DNA of 64,000 nucleotides from Planctomycetota bacterium (GTDB taxonomy: Bacteria; Planctomycetota; UBA1135; UBA2386): positions 1 to 64,000 of the forward strand of contig JADJWQ010000005.1 of assembly GCA_016716265.1 (NCBI GenBank). The letters are read 5' to 3'. The translations under genes and the position numbers were made by a program. Below the pieces are notes generated by a model, which ran no database searches, was not told where the DNA came from, and saw only the letters and a list, made by a program, of their open reading frames with translations. Positions 11,342 to 21,500 of this stretch are shown one piece after another; within the stretch, counting starts at the first letter, position 1, and the number at the start of each line of letters is the position of its first letter.

Positions 11342-13054
11342 GTGGCACGCTCCCGCTCGACCCCCATGGAAACGACTTCGAGCATGACGGCTGACTCGAC
11401 GTCGGCGTCGACGAGTCCGGCGTCGATCCACGCGGCCTGCAGCCCGCGTCTCTGTCTCCCCGCCGCCCTCGCGCTGCTCGTGCTGCTCGTGCTGTCCGGC
11501 AGCGTCCGCGCGCAGTCGGACGCCGGGCTCACCGCGCTCGAGCGCGAGTTCGCGGCCGCGCGCGCCGACTACCTCGAGGTGCTCGGCGAGTATCTGCCCG
11601 GCGCCTACCGCGAGCGCTTCGCCGGCCTGACCCGGGACGAGCTGGCCACCATCGCAGCGACGCGTCGTCTGTGGCAGTGGTACATCGACGAGGGCCCGTT
11701 CACGATGGGCGACCCGCGCAAGCAGAGCACCGGGATCTTCCGCGAGGAGTTCCTCGATCCGATGGACCGGGTCGCGGAGATCCTGCTGATCGACCCGGAG
11801 GAGATCCGCGACACCGCCGTGCGCCGCGCGCGCGCCGAGGCCTTCAAGCTCGGCGAGAAGCTGATGCGCGCCCGCGAGCGGTCCGGCGTGGACATCGACC
11901 CCACCGCCGAGCGGACCGCGCCCACCGGTATTCCGTATCCCCGTCTGGACCGACCACACACCTGCGTCGACGTCCTGCGGCTGTACGAGCGCACCCTGGT
12001 GCTCGCGAAAACGGTCGCCCATCCCGGCGCGGAGGCGGTGCTGATGCAGAACGCCGAGGCCTGCGCGGAGGTCGACCTGATGGAGGCGGACTTCGTCATG
12101 TACGCGAATCAGGTGCGCATGCTCAGCGGCTCGATCGCCTGGGTGTGCGATCCGCTGATGACCGCCTGCTGCCGCGATCACTCCGCCGACCGCAAGGCCG
12201 GCCTCGCCAGCGGCCACCAATCGACGATCGAGGGCAAGCGCTTCCCGCGCGACCGCGCGGAGCGCTTCGGCTGCCGCGTCGGTCCGGAGGGCGCCGGCGG
12301 CGGCCGCACCGGCCGCGAGGCGATCCGCGGCTTCGCCTACGACGGCACCGGCCACGGCGGCCCGCTGTTCGCCCGGCTGCGCAATGTCGTCGGGCCCGGC
12401 CAGCGCGAGGGCGCGCTGACGGCGATGTACCAGACCGACGATCGCCTGAAGCACCCCTGCCAGGCCAGCGAGGGTGAGCTGATCCTGCCGCCGGGCGTCA
12501 CCAGCCGGATGCTCGATGCGGGCACGCGCGCCATCTTCCGCGCACTCGCCAGCGGCCGGTTCGAGGAGGCCGACAGCCTGCTCGGCGGCCGCGAGCCGAG
12601 CGACGACTTCCAGAAGGCCGTGCACCGCTACCTCGCCGCCCGCCTCGAGGCCGAGGTCGATTGGACCCTCACCGGCATCGAGCACATCCTCGACGCCGGC
12701 GACGCCTACGAAGCCGACCAGCGGCTGCAGGTCGCCGAGCGCACAATGGACGGTATCGCCGGCTTCGACCAGCGCGCCGGCCGACTGCGGGCCCGCCTCG
12801 CGCAGCGCGGCGTCGCCCAGGAGATCAAGGTCGGCCGCATCTACCAGCAGATCATCGGCAGCAAGCGCCTCGACCGTGACAAGCTGCAGCGGTTCGTCGA
12901 GGAGTTCCCCGAGTCGGCCTACGCCGCCGCCGGCCGGCATTGTCTGGAGGCCGGCGACGGCGCCTTCTGGCCCGAGCTGTTCCATTTCGTGATGCAGGAC
13001 ACCCACCTGAACAAATGGTCGTACCTGCAGCCCGAGCGGATCGGCGGCCGCTGA
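11342..13054 (+). CDS. Secreted or membrane-anchored protein, unknown function
   Basis: A 570-residue protein. The GTG at 11342 is favoured because GGAGG lies 9 nt upstream. In-frame ATGs at 11366 and 11384 are alternatives. A hydrophobic segment near residues 36-58 (ALALLVLLVLSGSVRAQ) is a signal peptide or anchor. The middle section, with HSADRKAGLASGHQS, KRFPRDRAERFGC and AIRGFAYDGTGHGG, vaguely recalls the His-rich core of CAP/SCP domains (H...GH...GxR). The match is too weak to name the family. The C-terminal 150 residues have a TPR-like pattern (IEHILDAGDAYEADQRLQ). It ends 55 bp before the convergent GH127 gene. Confidence 0.65.
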   Translation: MARSRSTPMETTSSMTADSTSASTSPASIHAACSPRLCLPAALALLVLLVLSGSVRAQSDAGLTALEREFAAARADYLEVLGEYLPGAYRERFAGLTRDELATIAATRRLWQWYIDEGPFTMGDPRKQSTGIFREEFLDPMDRVAEILLIDPEEIRDTAVRRARAEAFKLGEKLMRARERSGVDIDPTAERTAPTGIPYPRLDRPHTCVDVLRLYERTLVLAKTVAHPGAEAVLMQNAEACAEVDLMEADFVMYANQVRMLSGSIAWVCDPLMTACCRDHSADRKAGLASGHQSTIEGKRFPRDRAERFGCRVGPEGAGGGRTGREAIRGFAYDGTGHGGPLFARLRNVVGPGQREGALTAMYQTDDRLKHPCQASEGELILPPGVTSRMLDAGTRAIFRALASGRFEEADSLLGGREPSDDFQKAVHRYLAARLEAEVDWTLTGIEHILDAGDAYEADQRLQVAERTMDGIAGFDQRAGRLRARLAQRGVAQEIKVGRIYQQIIGSKRLDRDKLQRFVEEFPESAYAAAGRHCLEAGDGAFWPELFHFVMQDTHLNKWSYLQPERIGGR

Positions 13055-13109
13055 TCGCGCGCCCCGGCCGGGGGCGGCCCCCACGGCTTTCGGGCTCGGC
13101 GCCCGTCAC

Positions 13110-15167
13110 TCACTCCCCGCCCTGCCGCTCCCACAGCCAGACCGCCATCGCGCCCTGCTCCCGGTTCGCCCACGCGTGGTAGGGGATGGCGAGGAGCTGC
13201 ACCGCCCCACCCGCCGCAGCGCGCCCCTCGCCACGCAGGACGGTGATGCCGCCGAGCAGGTCCGGACGGTGCTCCGCCGCGAACCGGACGTCCGGCTCGA
13301 GCGTCACCTCGAACAGGTCCACGCCCGGATTGTCGACGGCCTCGAAGCAGTAGACGACCGGCCCGCGCATCAGCGCGACCTTGCCGCGGTCCTCGCGGAC
13401 CTCGTCGTGCGCGCGGACGCGACGGACCTCCATAGGCAGCTCGAGAACCACCACGTCGCCGGCCTGCCAGGTTCTCGCGAGGTGGACGTAGCCGTCCGGC
13501 TCGGGCCGCGCCGACACGACCTCCCCATTGACCGCGAGCGACACCGGGGCGATCCCCCGATCGACGAAGCGGTACAGATCGCTCGGCACCGGCCGGCCCG
13601 ACGCCCAGCCGGGAATACGCAGGCAGAGCTCGAACCCGGCGTCGCGCTGCGGCGTGACGGTCAGCTCGACCCGTCCGGCCCACGGGTAGTCCGTGCGCTG
13701 CCGGATCTGCACGGCGACGCCGTCCAGTTCGACCTCGGCGTCCGCTCGTGCGAACAGGTTGACGAACAGCCGTCCCGCCGCGCGGGCATGCACGAAGCCG
13801 CCGACCTGCGGGACGAAGCGGGAGATGTTGGTCGGACAACACGCCAATCCGATCCAGCTCCGGCGCCTGGCGCCGGTCCGCGACTCGAGCGGATTCTGGT
13901 AGAAGAAGGCGTCGCCGGACGCCGCCAGCCCGGACAGTGCCGCGTTGTAGAGCGTCAGCTCCATCACGTCGGCGTACTTCGCATCACCCGTCAGCAGGTT
14001 CATGCGATGCTGCCAGAAGACGTGCGCGATGTTCGCACAGGACTCGCAATAGGCCCGATTGGGCAGCAGATACGGATCGCCGAAGCCCTCGTCGCCGTAC
14101 TGGGCCGTGCCGATGCCGCCGGTGATGAACATCTTCCGGCCCACGACGTCGCGCCATAGCGCCTCCACGGCCCGCGCATAGTGGGCCGCATCGCTGAAGC
14201 GTGCGAGATCGGCCATCGCCGAGTACGCGTAGCCGGCCCGCACCGCATGCCCGACCGCCTCGGTCTGCTCCGACAGCGGCATGTGATCCTGCATGCGGCC
14301 GCTGCGCGTCCTGAGCTTCCGGTACCAGCCCGCGCGGCTCGGATCGACGGGCTCGGCCCCGGGCGGCTCGACGGGTGCGGACGGGTGGTAGCGCCGGTGC
14401 TCGGGCACGCCGTGCTGACAGCCCCGCTCGTCGAGCAGGAACCGGCACAGGTCGAGGTAGCGCGCCTCGCCGCCGGTCGCACGGTAGAGCCCGATCAGCG
14501 CCAGCTCGATCTCCTCGTGCCCGCCCACGTCGTGCCGCCGGTCCTCGCCGAAGATGCCGTCGATGTGGTCGGCGAAGCGCATGGCAGCCTGCAATGCGCG
14601 TGGATCGCCGGTGGTCCGGTGGTGCGCCACCGCCATCTCGAAGAAGTGCCCGGCGTTGTACATCTCGTGCTGCAGGCGCAGGTCACGCCACCGCCCCTCC
14701 AGCCCCCGCACGGTGAACCACGAGTTCAGGTAGCCGTCGTCCTGCTGCGCGGCGAGGATGCGGTCGAGGATGCCTTCGGCGCGGCGCGAGAGCTCCGGGT
14801 CGTCGACGTTTCGGAGGAGGTGCCAGACCCCCTCCATCGCCTTGTAGAGGTCCGAGTCGAAGGCGTGGTTGCCGTGCAGCTGCCCCTCCTCCACGCCCGC
14901 CGCCACGTCGAAGTTGGTGACGTGCCCGGCCCGCTCGAGCGCATCCAGCGCGTGCGGGATCGTGACCTCGTGGTGGATCCGCAGGCGCCGTCCCCAGAAG
15001 CCACCGTCGAACACGACGTGCCCGTGATCGACCTCCTCGAGGCCACGCATCGGCGCCACGCCGTCGCCCGGCAGCGCGGCGCCCTGCACCTCCTGGGCCC
15101 GTGCGGTGGAGATCGACAGGATCGCCAAGGCAGCAGCGACCTGGCAATGCAGGATGGATCGCACCAT
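13110..15167 (-). CDS. Secreted glycoside hydrolase family 127 (beta-L-arabinofuranosidase-like)
   Basis: A 685-residue protein. The ATG at 15167 gives a signal peptide ending STARAQ and follows a TAGTCT hexamer by 7 nt. The GH127/DUF1680 core is clear. The segment GFGDPYLLPNRAYCESCA holds the Glu and Cys of the family's ExC zinc pair. RMNLLTGDAKYADVMELTLYN and FFYQNPLES follow. WIGLACCPTNISRF carries the CC pair, one Cys being the known nucleophile and the other a zinc ligand. An acidic residue in DEGFG is a candidate acid/base. Family enzymes release L-arabinofuranose from plant or algal glycans. No transporter or other glycosidase is adjacent, so the exact sugar is unknown. Confidence 0.9.
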   Translation of the reverse strand: MVRSILHCQVAAALAILSISTARAQEVQGAALPGDGVAPMRGLEEVDHGHVVFDGGFWGRRLRIHHEVTIPHALDALERAGHVTNFDVAAGVEEGQLHGNHAFDSDLYKAMEGVWHLLRNVDDPELSRRAEGILDRILAAQQDDGYLNSWFTVRGLEGRWRDLRLQHEMYNAGHFFEMAVAHHRTTGDPRALQAAMRFADHIDGIFGEDRRHDVGGHEEIELALIGLYRATGGEARYLDLCRFLLDERGCQHGVPEHRRYHPSAPVEPPGAEPVDPSRAGWYRKLRTRSGRMQDHMPLSEQTEAVGHAVRAGYAYSAMADLARFSDAAHYARAVEALWRDVVGRKMFITGGIGTAQYGDEGFGDPYLLPNRAYCESCANIAHVFWQHRMNLLTGDAKYADVMELTLYNAALSGLAASGDAFFYQNPLESRTGARRRSWIGLACCPTNISRFVPQVGGFVHARAAGRLFVNLFARADAEVELDGVAVQIRQRTDYPWAGRVELTVTPQRDAGFELCLRIPGWASGRPVPSDLYRFVDRGIAPVSLAVNGEVVSARPEPDGYVHLARTWQAGDVVVLELPMEVRRVRAHDEVREDRGKVALMRGPVVYCFEAVDNPGVDLFEVTLEPDVRFAAEHRPDLLGGITVLRGEGRAAAGGAVQLLAIPYHAWANREQGAMAVWLWERQGGE

Positions 15168-15174
15168 GCCGGCA

Positions 15175-15180
15175 AGACTA
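15175..15180 (-). promoter_or_regulatory. TAGTCT -10-like hexamer, leaderless configuration (GH127 gene)
   Basis: TAGTCT on the minus strand ends 7 nt before the ATG at 15167. No Shine-Dalgarno sequence is seen. Confidence 0.45.
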
Positions 15181-15456
15181 CGTGGTCGCTCGCGCCGGGC
15201 GGTGTCCATATCCGGGGTGCGCGCGGGCTCGGCGGCGCGACCGCAGCGGACGCGGCAGCCCCGGGTGAGGCAGCAGCGGGTGAGGCCGCGGCGGAAGCGC
15301 TGTGTCCGCGTGCAACTCGGTCGCGACGCTCACGGCACGGACCGACCTGCGACTGCGTTCGGCGGCGACGTCGGGCCGTTCACCCAACCGCGCACGACGC
15401 GATTCCGTTCCCGCATCGGACGCGCCGGTGCGGACGTCGCTGCCGGCGGCGCCACA

Positions 15457-17802
15457 CTATCCGCCGAGCAGCGCGATGATCACCTCGGCGTCGGCGATCA
15501 AACCGTCGGCGACGCTCGCCGGCAGGGACCGCTCGCGCTGCACGAGCACCTCCTGGATGAACGCACGCAGGCAGTTGGCCGCCGAGCTGCGGTTGCCCTG
15601 CAGCGAGTGCCACAACGCGTCCTGCACCGCCGTCAGCTTCGCGTCGAGGCTGACGACGATCCCGTGCCGGATGTCCAGGTTGTGCACGCGGTTCAACAGG
15701 TCGTTCAAGGCACTCATCGCCGGCCACTCGACCACCACGAACGGCGAGAACGACCGCACCACGCCGCAGATCCGGTCGGTCGCCGGGTCGCGCGTCGTCG
15801 TCACGTTCACCCACTGCCCGTGCTCGTAGTGCAGCAGCTGCAGCGTGCTCTCGTCCGCGAACGTCGTCCCCGTGTAGTCGATGCAGATCTCGACGTTGCC
15901 CGCGAAGTCCGCCGTCGTCGTGACCTCGTAGTAGACCCCGGCACCGCCGAGCTGGAAGCCCGACGGGATCGCGGGACCGGTGGTGCTGGTCGTCACCGTC
16001 GTGTCGCCCGCCGCGGTCACGCTGTCGAAGGTCAAGGTCACCGGCGACGTCCCGGTCACCGGATCGGTCGGCGTCGCGACGACGTTCGCGCCGTCGGCGG
16101 TGTTCAGGACGCGGAAGGCAAAGGGTAGACCGCTCGGCGACAGGATCACGGTCTGCGGATGGCCCAGAGTGAGCATCTCCGTCAGAACGAGCTGGAGCTG
16201 CCCTGCGACCCAGCACATCGAGTACATCGCCCTCCCGTCCGCGCTGGGCTCCGACGTATAGAGGCCGCCGACGGAGACGTGGTCGAGCAGCGACGATCCC
16301 CCTGGCGTGAGACCGAGCACCGCCAGCCCCGGGTTCGGCCCATTGCGCAACCAGGTTTCACCGATCGCTCGACCAGCCGCGGAGTCGACGACGAAGCTGC
16401 GGAGGTCCTGAAGCTCGCCAGGGAGCGTGAACTCGACCGTCCGGGCGCCGGTCGCCAGTTCGAAACCCACGAGCCGCAATTCGCTCCAAACAACACCCGG
16501 CGAGAGGACGAAGGCGATTCCTGCAGCCTCGTCCACGTAGAAGCGCCAGAAGTACGACGACACGATCACGCGAGCGACGCCGGTCGCAAGCACGAGCTCG
16601 ATCAGTTGCCGATCGTCGCCTTGAGCCCGTCTGAAATAGAGCCGCGTACCATCGCGCGAGGCTTGCAAGCCGACCTCCCCTTGGTGCAAGCCGTCCGCAC
16701 TCACGGTCGCGACGCTGGCCGTCCGTAGATCGACGGACACGATGCGGTCTTCCAAGGCGTTCTGCTGCAATCGCGACCAGGAGTAGGCTGAATCATTCTC
16801 GAAGACGAACACCTTGTCTGCTGCCACCTCGACATCTACGCCTTTGGAGATGCCAGCGTCGACTCTCGAGAGCACACCCGACGGCAGGTCGAGCGCCAGC
16901 ATGGCGCCGGAAGATGAAGCCACCAGCAGGGTGTCGTCGTCCAGGAAGCACAGACCTGTCGGGCGCTCGCACCACGCCTGTCCGAGAGCACTGCCAGACA
17001 CCGTGAGTCCAGAACCGTCTTCAGAGACGGCGTAGCTCGTCCCGTTCGGGCTGATGGCCAGTGCCGCGCCACCGACGTAGTAGCCGAAGATGTCGCCCCG
17101 AAATTGTGGCTGAGCGTTGGGGTCGCCGAGGTCCAGCGAAAGCACACCGTACCCATTGGACTGGACGTACAACGTGCGGCCATCGGGCGACAGCGCGACA
17201 GCCATGGCTCCAAGTAAGGCCAAGTTCGGCAAGGCGGACGACGATCCACTCACCAGATCGACCTCCAGGACGCCGAACGCACTCCCACCCGGGACGTAGA
17301 GCCGCGAGCCGTCCGGAGTGATCGCAATGCTTCCCTCGTGAATCCGTGCATCCCAGACGACCGTCGTCTGCACTCCCGAGGTCAGGTCGACGGCCACGAC
17401 TCGTGCCGGGTAGGCGAGAGCGGTGACGTAGGCGATCCTGGGCGCCGAGTTGCCCGTGGTGGGCTCGAGCACGAGCCCGAACGGTCCCCCCAGACCCGTC
17501 GCGACGGTCGTGATGTGCCCGGTGCGGAGGTCCACGGCCGACAGCTCGCCCGTCGACCGTTCGACCACCCACGCCGTGTCACCGTGCACGGCCAGCTGAC
17601 ACGGGAGACCGAGTCCCTGCGTGACGGGCTGCCGGGCACCTGTGCCGAGGTCGTAGCGGACCAGCTCTTTCGTCGTCTGCTCGAACAGGTAGGCGACTCC
17701 CTGCTGCGCGGGGAGGACCGCTGCCAAGGGGAGCAGCGCGACGAGACACCCTGCGGCGCGGCGGAGTGAGGAGGATCGGGGAGCGGGAGCTATACGTTCC
17801 AT
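15457..17802 (-). CDS. Secreted beta-propeller protein (YncE-like repeats)
   Basis: A 781-residue protein. The ATG at 17802 gives a signal peptide ending AVLPAQ and has a GGAAGG ribosome-binding site 6 nt upstream. Residues 40-480 contain blades of the kind KELVRYDLGTGARQPVT, GELSAVDLRTGHITTVATG and ISPDGSRLYVPGG, the layout of YVTN/YncE seven-bladed propellers. The C-terminal third has a beta domain (EICIDYTGTTF, GQWVNVTTTRD, VVRSFSPFVV) seen at the ends of other exported repeat proteins. A final helical part carries the stop. Third-base GC is lower between about 16.2 and 17.3 kb than in neighbours. The gene diverges from the sigma-factor/kinase pair starting at 17966, which suggests a functional link. 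Confidence 0.75.
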   Translation of the reverse strand: MERIAPAPRSSSLRRAAGCLVALLPLAAVLPAQQGVAYLFEQTTKELVRYDLGTGARQPVTQGLGLPCQLAVHGDTAWVVERSTGELSAVDLRTGHITTVATGLGGPFGLVLEPTTGNSAPRIAYVTALAYPARVVAVDLTSGVQTTVVWDARIHEGSIAITPDGSRLYVPGGSAFGVLEVDLVSGSSSALPNLALLGAMAVALSPDGRTLYVQSNGYGVLSLDLGDPNAQPQFRGDIFGYYVGGAALAISPNGTSYAVSEDGSGLTVSGSALGQAWCERPTGLCFLDDDTLLVASSSGAMLALDLPSGVLSRVDAGISKGVDVEVAADKVFVFENDSAYSWSRLQQNALEDRIVSVDLRTASVATVSADGLHQGEVGLQASRDGTRLYFRRAQGDDRQLIELVLATGVARVIVSSYFWRFYVDEAAGIAFVLSPGVVWSELRLVGFELATGARTVEFTLPGELQDLRSFVVDSAAGRAIGETWLRNGPNPGLAVLGLTPGGSSLLDHVSVGGLYTSEPSADGRAMYSMCWVAGQLQLVLTEMLTLGHPQTVILSPSGLPFAFRVLNTADGANVVATPTDPVTGTSPVTLTFDSVTAAGDTTVTTSTTGPAIPSGFQLGGAGVYYEVTTTADFAGNVEICIDYTGTTFADESTLQLLHYEHGQWVNVTTTRDPATDRICGVVRSFSPFVVVEWPAMSALNDLLNRVHNLDIRHGIVVSLDAKLTAVQDALWHSLQGNRSSAANCLRAFIQEVLVQRERSLPASVADGLIADAEVIIALLGG

Positions 17803-17965
17803 GAGGTTCCTTCCGAAGCGGAGTGCGGCGCGCGGCGACGGCCCGGAGGACCGCTCCCGCGCCGCAGTGCCCAACGGAATGCGGCTCCGGAGGCTGACAG
17901 GATTCGCCGCGGCGCGCTCGTCCTCCGCTGTCCCGGCGCGCCGACCGGCGCTACCGTTCCCGGGC

Positions 17966-18490
17966 GTGAGCGAGCCGCGCGAGCCTCCTCCGCCCGATCC
18001 GGACTTCGAGCAGGTCTACGATCAACTCCGCCGGCTCGCGCGGCAGATGCTGGCCGACCAGCGGCCCGGCCACACCCTGCAGGCGACAGCGCTCGTCAAC
18101 GAGGCGTTCCTGCGGCTCCAGCAGGGCGACCACCCGGCGCTGTGCGACAAGGCCGCCTTCCCGCGCGTCGCGGCGCGCGCGATGCGCAACGTGCTGGTCG
18201 ACCACGCACGCGCCCGCGGCGCTCAGAAGCGGCTCGGGCGACGCAGCCAGCTGACGCTCGATGCGGTCGAGCTGGCGAGCCAGGGCGAGACGGCGGCGAT
18301 CCTCGAGGTCGACGAGGCGATCGAGACGCTCCGGACGAGCCACCCCCACCTGGCGGAGCTCGTGCAGCTGCGCTTCTTCGCCGGCCTGACGATCGGTGAG
18401 GTGGCACGGACGCTCGGGCAGTCCGAGCGCACCGTCTACCGGGACTGGACCTACGCCAAGGCGCTGCTGCTCGGCGCACTCGACGAGTGA
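17966..18490 (+). CDS. ECF-like RNA polymerase sigma factor (planctomycete TIGR02999-like type)
   Basis: A 174-residue protein if the GTG at 17966 is used. The frame is open up to 17801, but the extra residues look non-coding. Sigma-70 region 2 is visible as YDQLRRLARQMLADQR, HTLQATALVNEAFLRL and RVAARAMRNVLVDHARAR. Region 4 is ELVQLRFFAGLTIGEVARTL followed by the helix-turn-helix SERTVYRDWTYAKALL. The RPGHTLQATALVNEA signature is typical of this short ECF subgroup, whose members often sit beside Ser/Thr kinases. No anti-sigma gene is adjacent. The stop overlaps a possible GTG of the following kinase frame, and the true kinase start is probably 68 bp further. Confidence 0.9.
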   Translation: MSEPREPPPPDPDFEQVYDQLRRLARQMLADQRPGHTLQATALVNEAFLRLQQGDHPALCDKAAFPRVAARAMRNVLVDHARARGAQKRLGRRSQLTLDAVELASQGETAAILEVDEAIETLRTSHPHLAELVQLRFFAGLTIGEVARTLGQSERTVYRDWTYAKALLLGALDE

Positions 18491-18558
18491 ATCGTGGCAG
18501 GGTCCGGCCCGGTTCTCCGTCTGGACGACCGTTCGAACCGCGCGAGGAGCCCGACCCG

Positions 18559-21500
18559 ATGACCGCCCACAGCGAGGACCGCGCCCAGGCCCTGTTCGAC
18601 GCCGCATTGGAGCTCCCCGAAGAGCACCGCGACGGCTTCCTGGACCGCGAATGTGGCACGAACGAGGGCCTGCGCCGCCAGCTCGAGCGGCTGCTACAAC
18701 TGCACACCCGTGCCGAACGCGAGCTGCGGGACCCGGCCGAGCCCCCTCACGAGTCGCCGGGCGATCGGATCGGTCACTGCGAGCTGCTGCAGAGGATCGG
18801 GGAAGGCGGCTTCGGCACGGTCTGGATGGCGGCGCAGGAGCGCCCGGTGCGGCGCCGGGTGGCGTTGAAGGTCCTCAAGGCCGGCATGGACACCGCCCAG
18901 GTGGTCGGCCGCTTCGAGGCCGAGCGCCAGGCGCTCGCGATGATGGACCACCCGAACATCGCGAAGGTGTTCGACGGTGGCGCCACGCCGCAGGGCCGGC
19001 CCTACTTCGTGATGGAGCTCGTCGAGGGCATCCCGATCACGAGGTACTGCGACGACGCGGGGCTCGGCATGCGCAAGCGGCTCGAGCTGTTCGTGCCGGT
19101 GTGCCAGGCGGTGCAGCACGCGCACCAGAAGGGCGTCATCCACCGCGACCTCAAGCCTGGCAACGTGCTCGTCACGCTGCACGACGGCAAGCCGGTGCCC
19201 AAGGTCATCGACTTCGGCATCGCCAAGGCGACGCAGGGCCGGCTGACCGACCGCACCGTGGTCACCGGCTTCCAGCAGATGCTCGGCACGCCGGAGTACA
19301 TGGCGCCGGAGCAGGCCGAGCTGTCGGGCCTCGACGTCGACACGCGCGCGGACATCTACAGCCTCGGCGTGTTGCTGTACGAGCTGCTCACGGGCACGCG
19401 GCCGTTCGAGCTGAAGACCCTGCTCGAGGCCGGCTACGCCGAGATGGTCCGCACGATCAAGGAGGTCGATCCGCCCAAGCCCAGCACCCGGGTCAGCACG
19501 CTGGGCGACGAGCTGCTCGACGTCGCGCGGCATCGGCAGGTGCATCCGCGCGCGCTCGGCACGCTGATGCGCGGCGACCTCGACTGGATCGTGATGAAGG
19601 CGCTCGAGAAGGAGCGCAGCCGCCGCTACGACACCGCGACGGCGCTCGCCGACGACGTGCTGCGGCACCTCGCACACGAGCCGGTGCTGGCGGGTCCACC
19701 GAGCCGGCTCTACCGCTGGCGCAAGTACGTGCGCCGCCACCGCGTCGGCGTCGCCGCGGGCGCGGCGATCGCGCTCGCGCTCCTGGCCGGCGGCGTCGCC
19801 GCGACTCTCGGCTACATGGAGGCGCGCGAGCAGACACGGCAGGCGCAGCTCGCCGGACAGAAGGCCGACGACGAGAAGGCCGCCGCGATCCTCGCGCGCG
19901 CCGAGGAGCAGCGGCAGAAGGAGGCCGCCCAGCGGTCCGAGGCCGCGGCCGAGCAGGCCCGGGCAGCCGAGCAGGAGCAGCGCCGGCGAGCCGAGGAACG
20001 CGAAGCGACCGCCCTCCGCGAGGCCCGGAAGAGCCGGCACCTCGTCGACCTGCTGCAGGAGATGCTGGCAGGCAGCAATCCGGAGGGGACCAAGAGCAAC
20101 GACTACACAGTGCGGGAACTGCTGGACGACTTCGACCGCGGGCTGGGCGACCAGCTCGCGATGGAGCCCGAGGTCGAGCTGGCGCTGCGGCTCACCCTGG
20201 CGAACAGCTACGTGAAGCTCGGTTTGCCAGACCGCGCCACGCCGCACCTCGAGCGAGCCCGGACGCTGGCCGACGGCATGGGCGCGCTCGACCCCAGGGA
20301 GCGGACCAACCTCGACGCCGCGGAGGCGGGCTACCTGCTCGCGAAGGGCGACTACGCCCGAGCGATGGACGCGTTCGCCGCGCTGGTCGAGGGCGACCGG
20401 GGGGAGGTGCCAGACGAGGAGGTGGACAACTGGCGCCGCCAGCTGGCAATCAGCGCCTGCCGTCGCGGCGACCCGGAGCAGGCTGTCAGGATCGTCGAGT
20501 CCCTGGTCGTCGACATCGAAGCCCGCGAAGGTGACCAGCGGCTCACGCTGTCGCTGGCATGGCAGTTCCTCAGCGTCGCGCTGATGGAGCGCAACGACCC
20601 CGGCGATCTCGAGCGCGCGGAGCAGGTGGCGCGGCGGTGTCTCGAGCTGCAGAGGGAGCTGCTGCCGGCCGACGACTACCCGATCACCTACAGCATGAAC
20701 AACCTGGCCACGGTGCTGGGCCACCTTGGCCGGTGGCAGGATGCACGACCGCTGCTCGAGGACGTGCTGCACCGCGACCTCGAACGCTACGGGGACGACC
20801 ACCGCCGTGTCGCGGAGGACAAGGTGCAGCTCGCCCATGTGCTCTGCCAGCTCGCTCGGCCGGACCTGGCCGAGCCATTGGTGAGCGAGGCGGTCGCGCA
20901 CTGCCGCAGCACTCCCGGCAACCTGCTGGACCTTGCCAACGCCCTCAACCAGTACGCCAGTGCCCTGTACCTGTTGAGGCGCTACCAGGAAGCGCTGGAC
21001 GCCTGGACCGAAGCGCTGGCAATCCGCCGGAAGGAACTCGGCCCGCACGACTCGACCGCGCGCATCCTGCAGAACGTGGCGGTGGCCCACACCTCGCTCG
21101 GCAGGGTCCTCGAGGCCCGGACCTTCCTCGAGGAGTCGCTCTCCATGCGGCTCGAGCTGCACGGCGAAGGCCATCTCGAAGTCGCGACGGCCCGCCTGGG
21201 TCTCGGCGACCTCCTATCGCGCCTGGGCGAGCTCGAGGCGGCGGAGGCTCAACTGCGCGCGGCGCTGACGGGTTACCAGCGCAACCTGCGTGCGACACAC
21301 CCATTCCTCGCCGAGGCCGAGTCGTCGCTGGCCCGGTGCCTCTACCGTATGGGTCGGTTCGAAGAGGCGATCGCACACACCGAGGCGGCTCTCGCCATCG
21401 GACGGACGCACTGGCCGCCGAACAGCCGTAGCCTGATGGAGGTGCTGAAACTGCTCGGCGGGGCGCATTGGCAGCGCGGCAATCTGCCTGCGGCCCAGGC

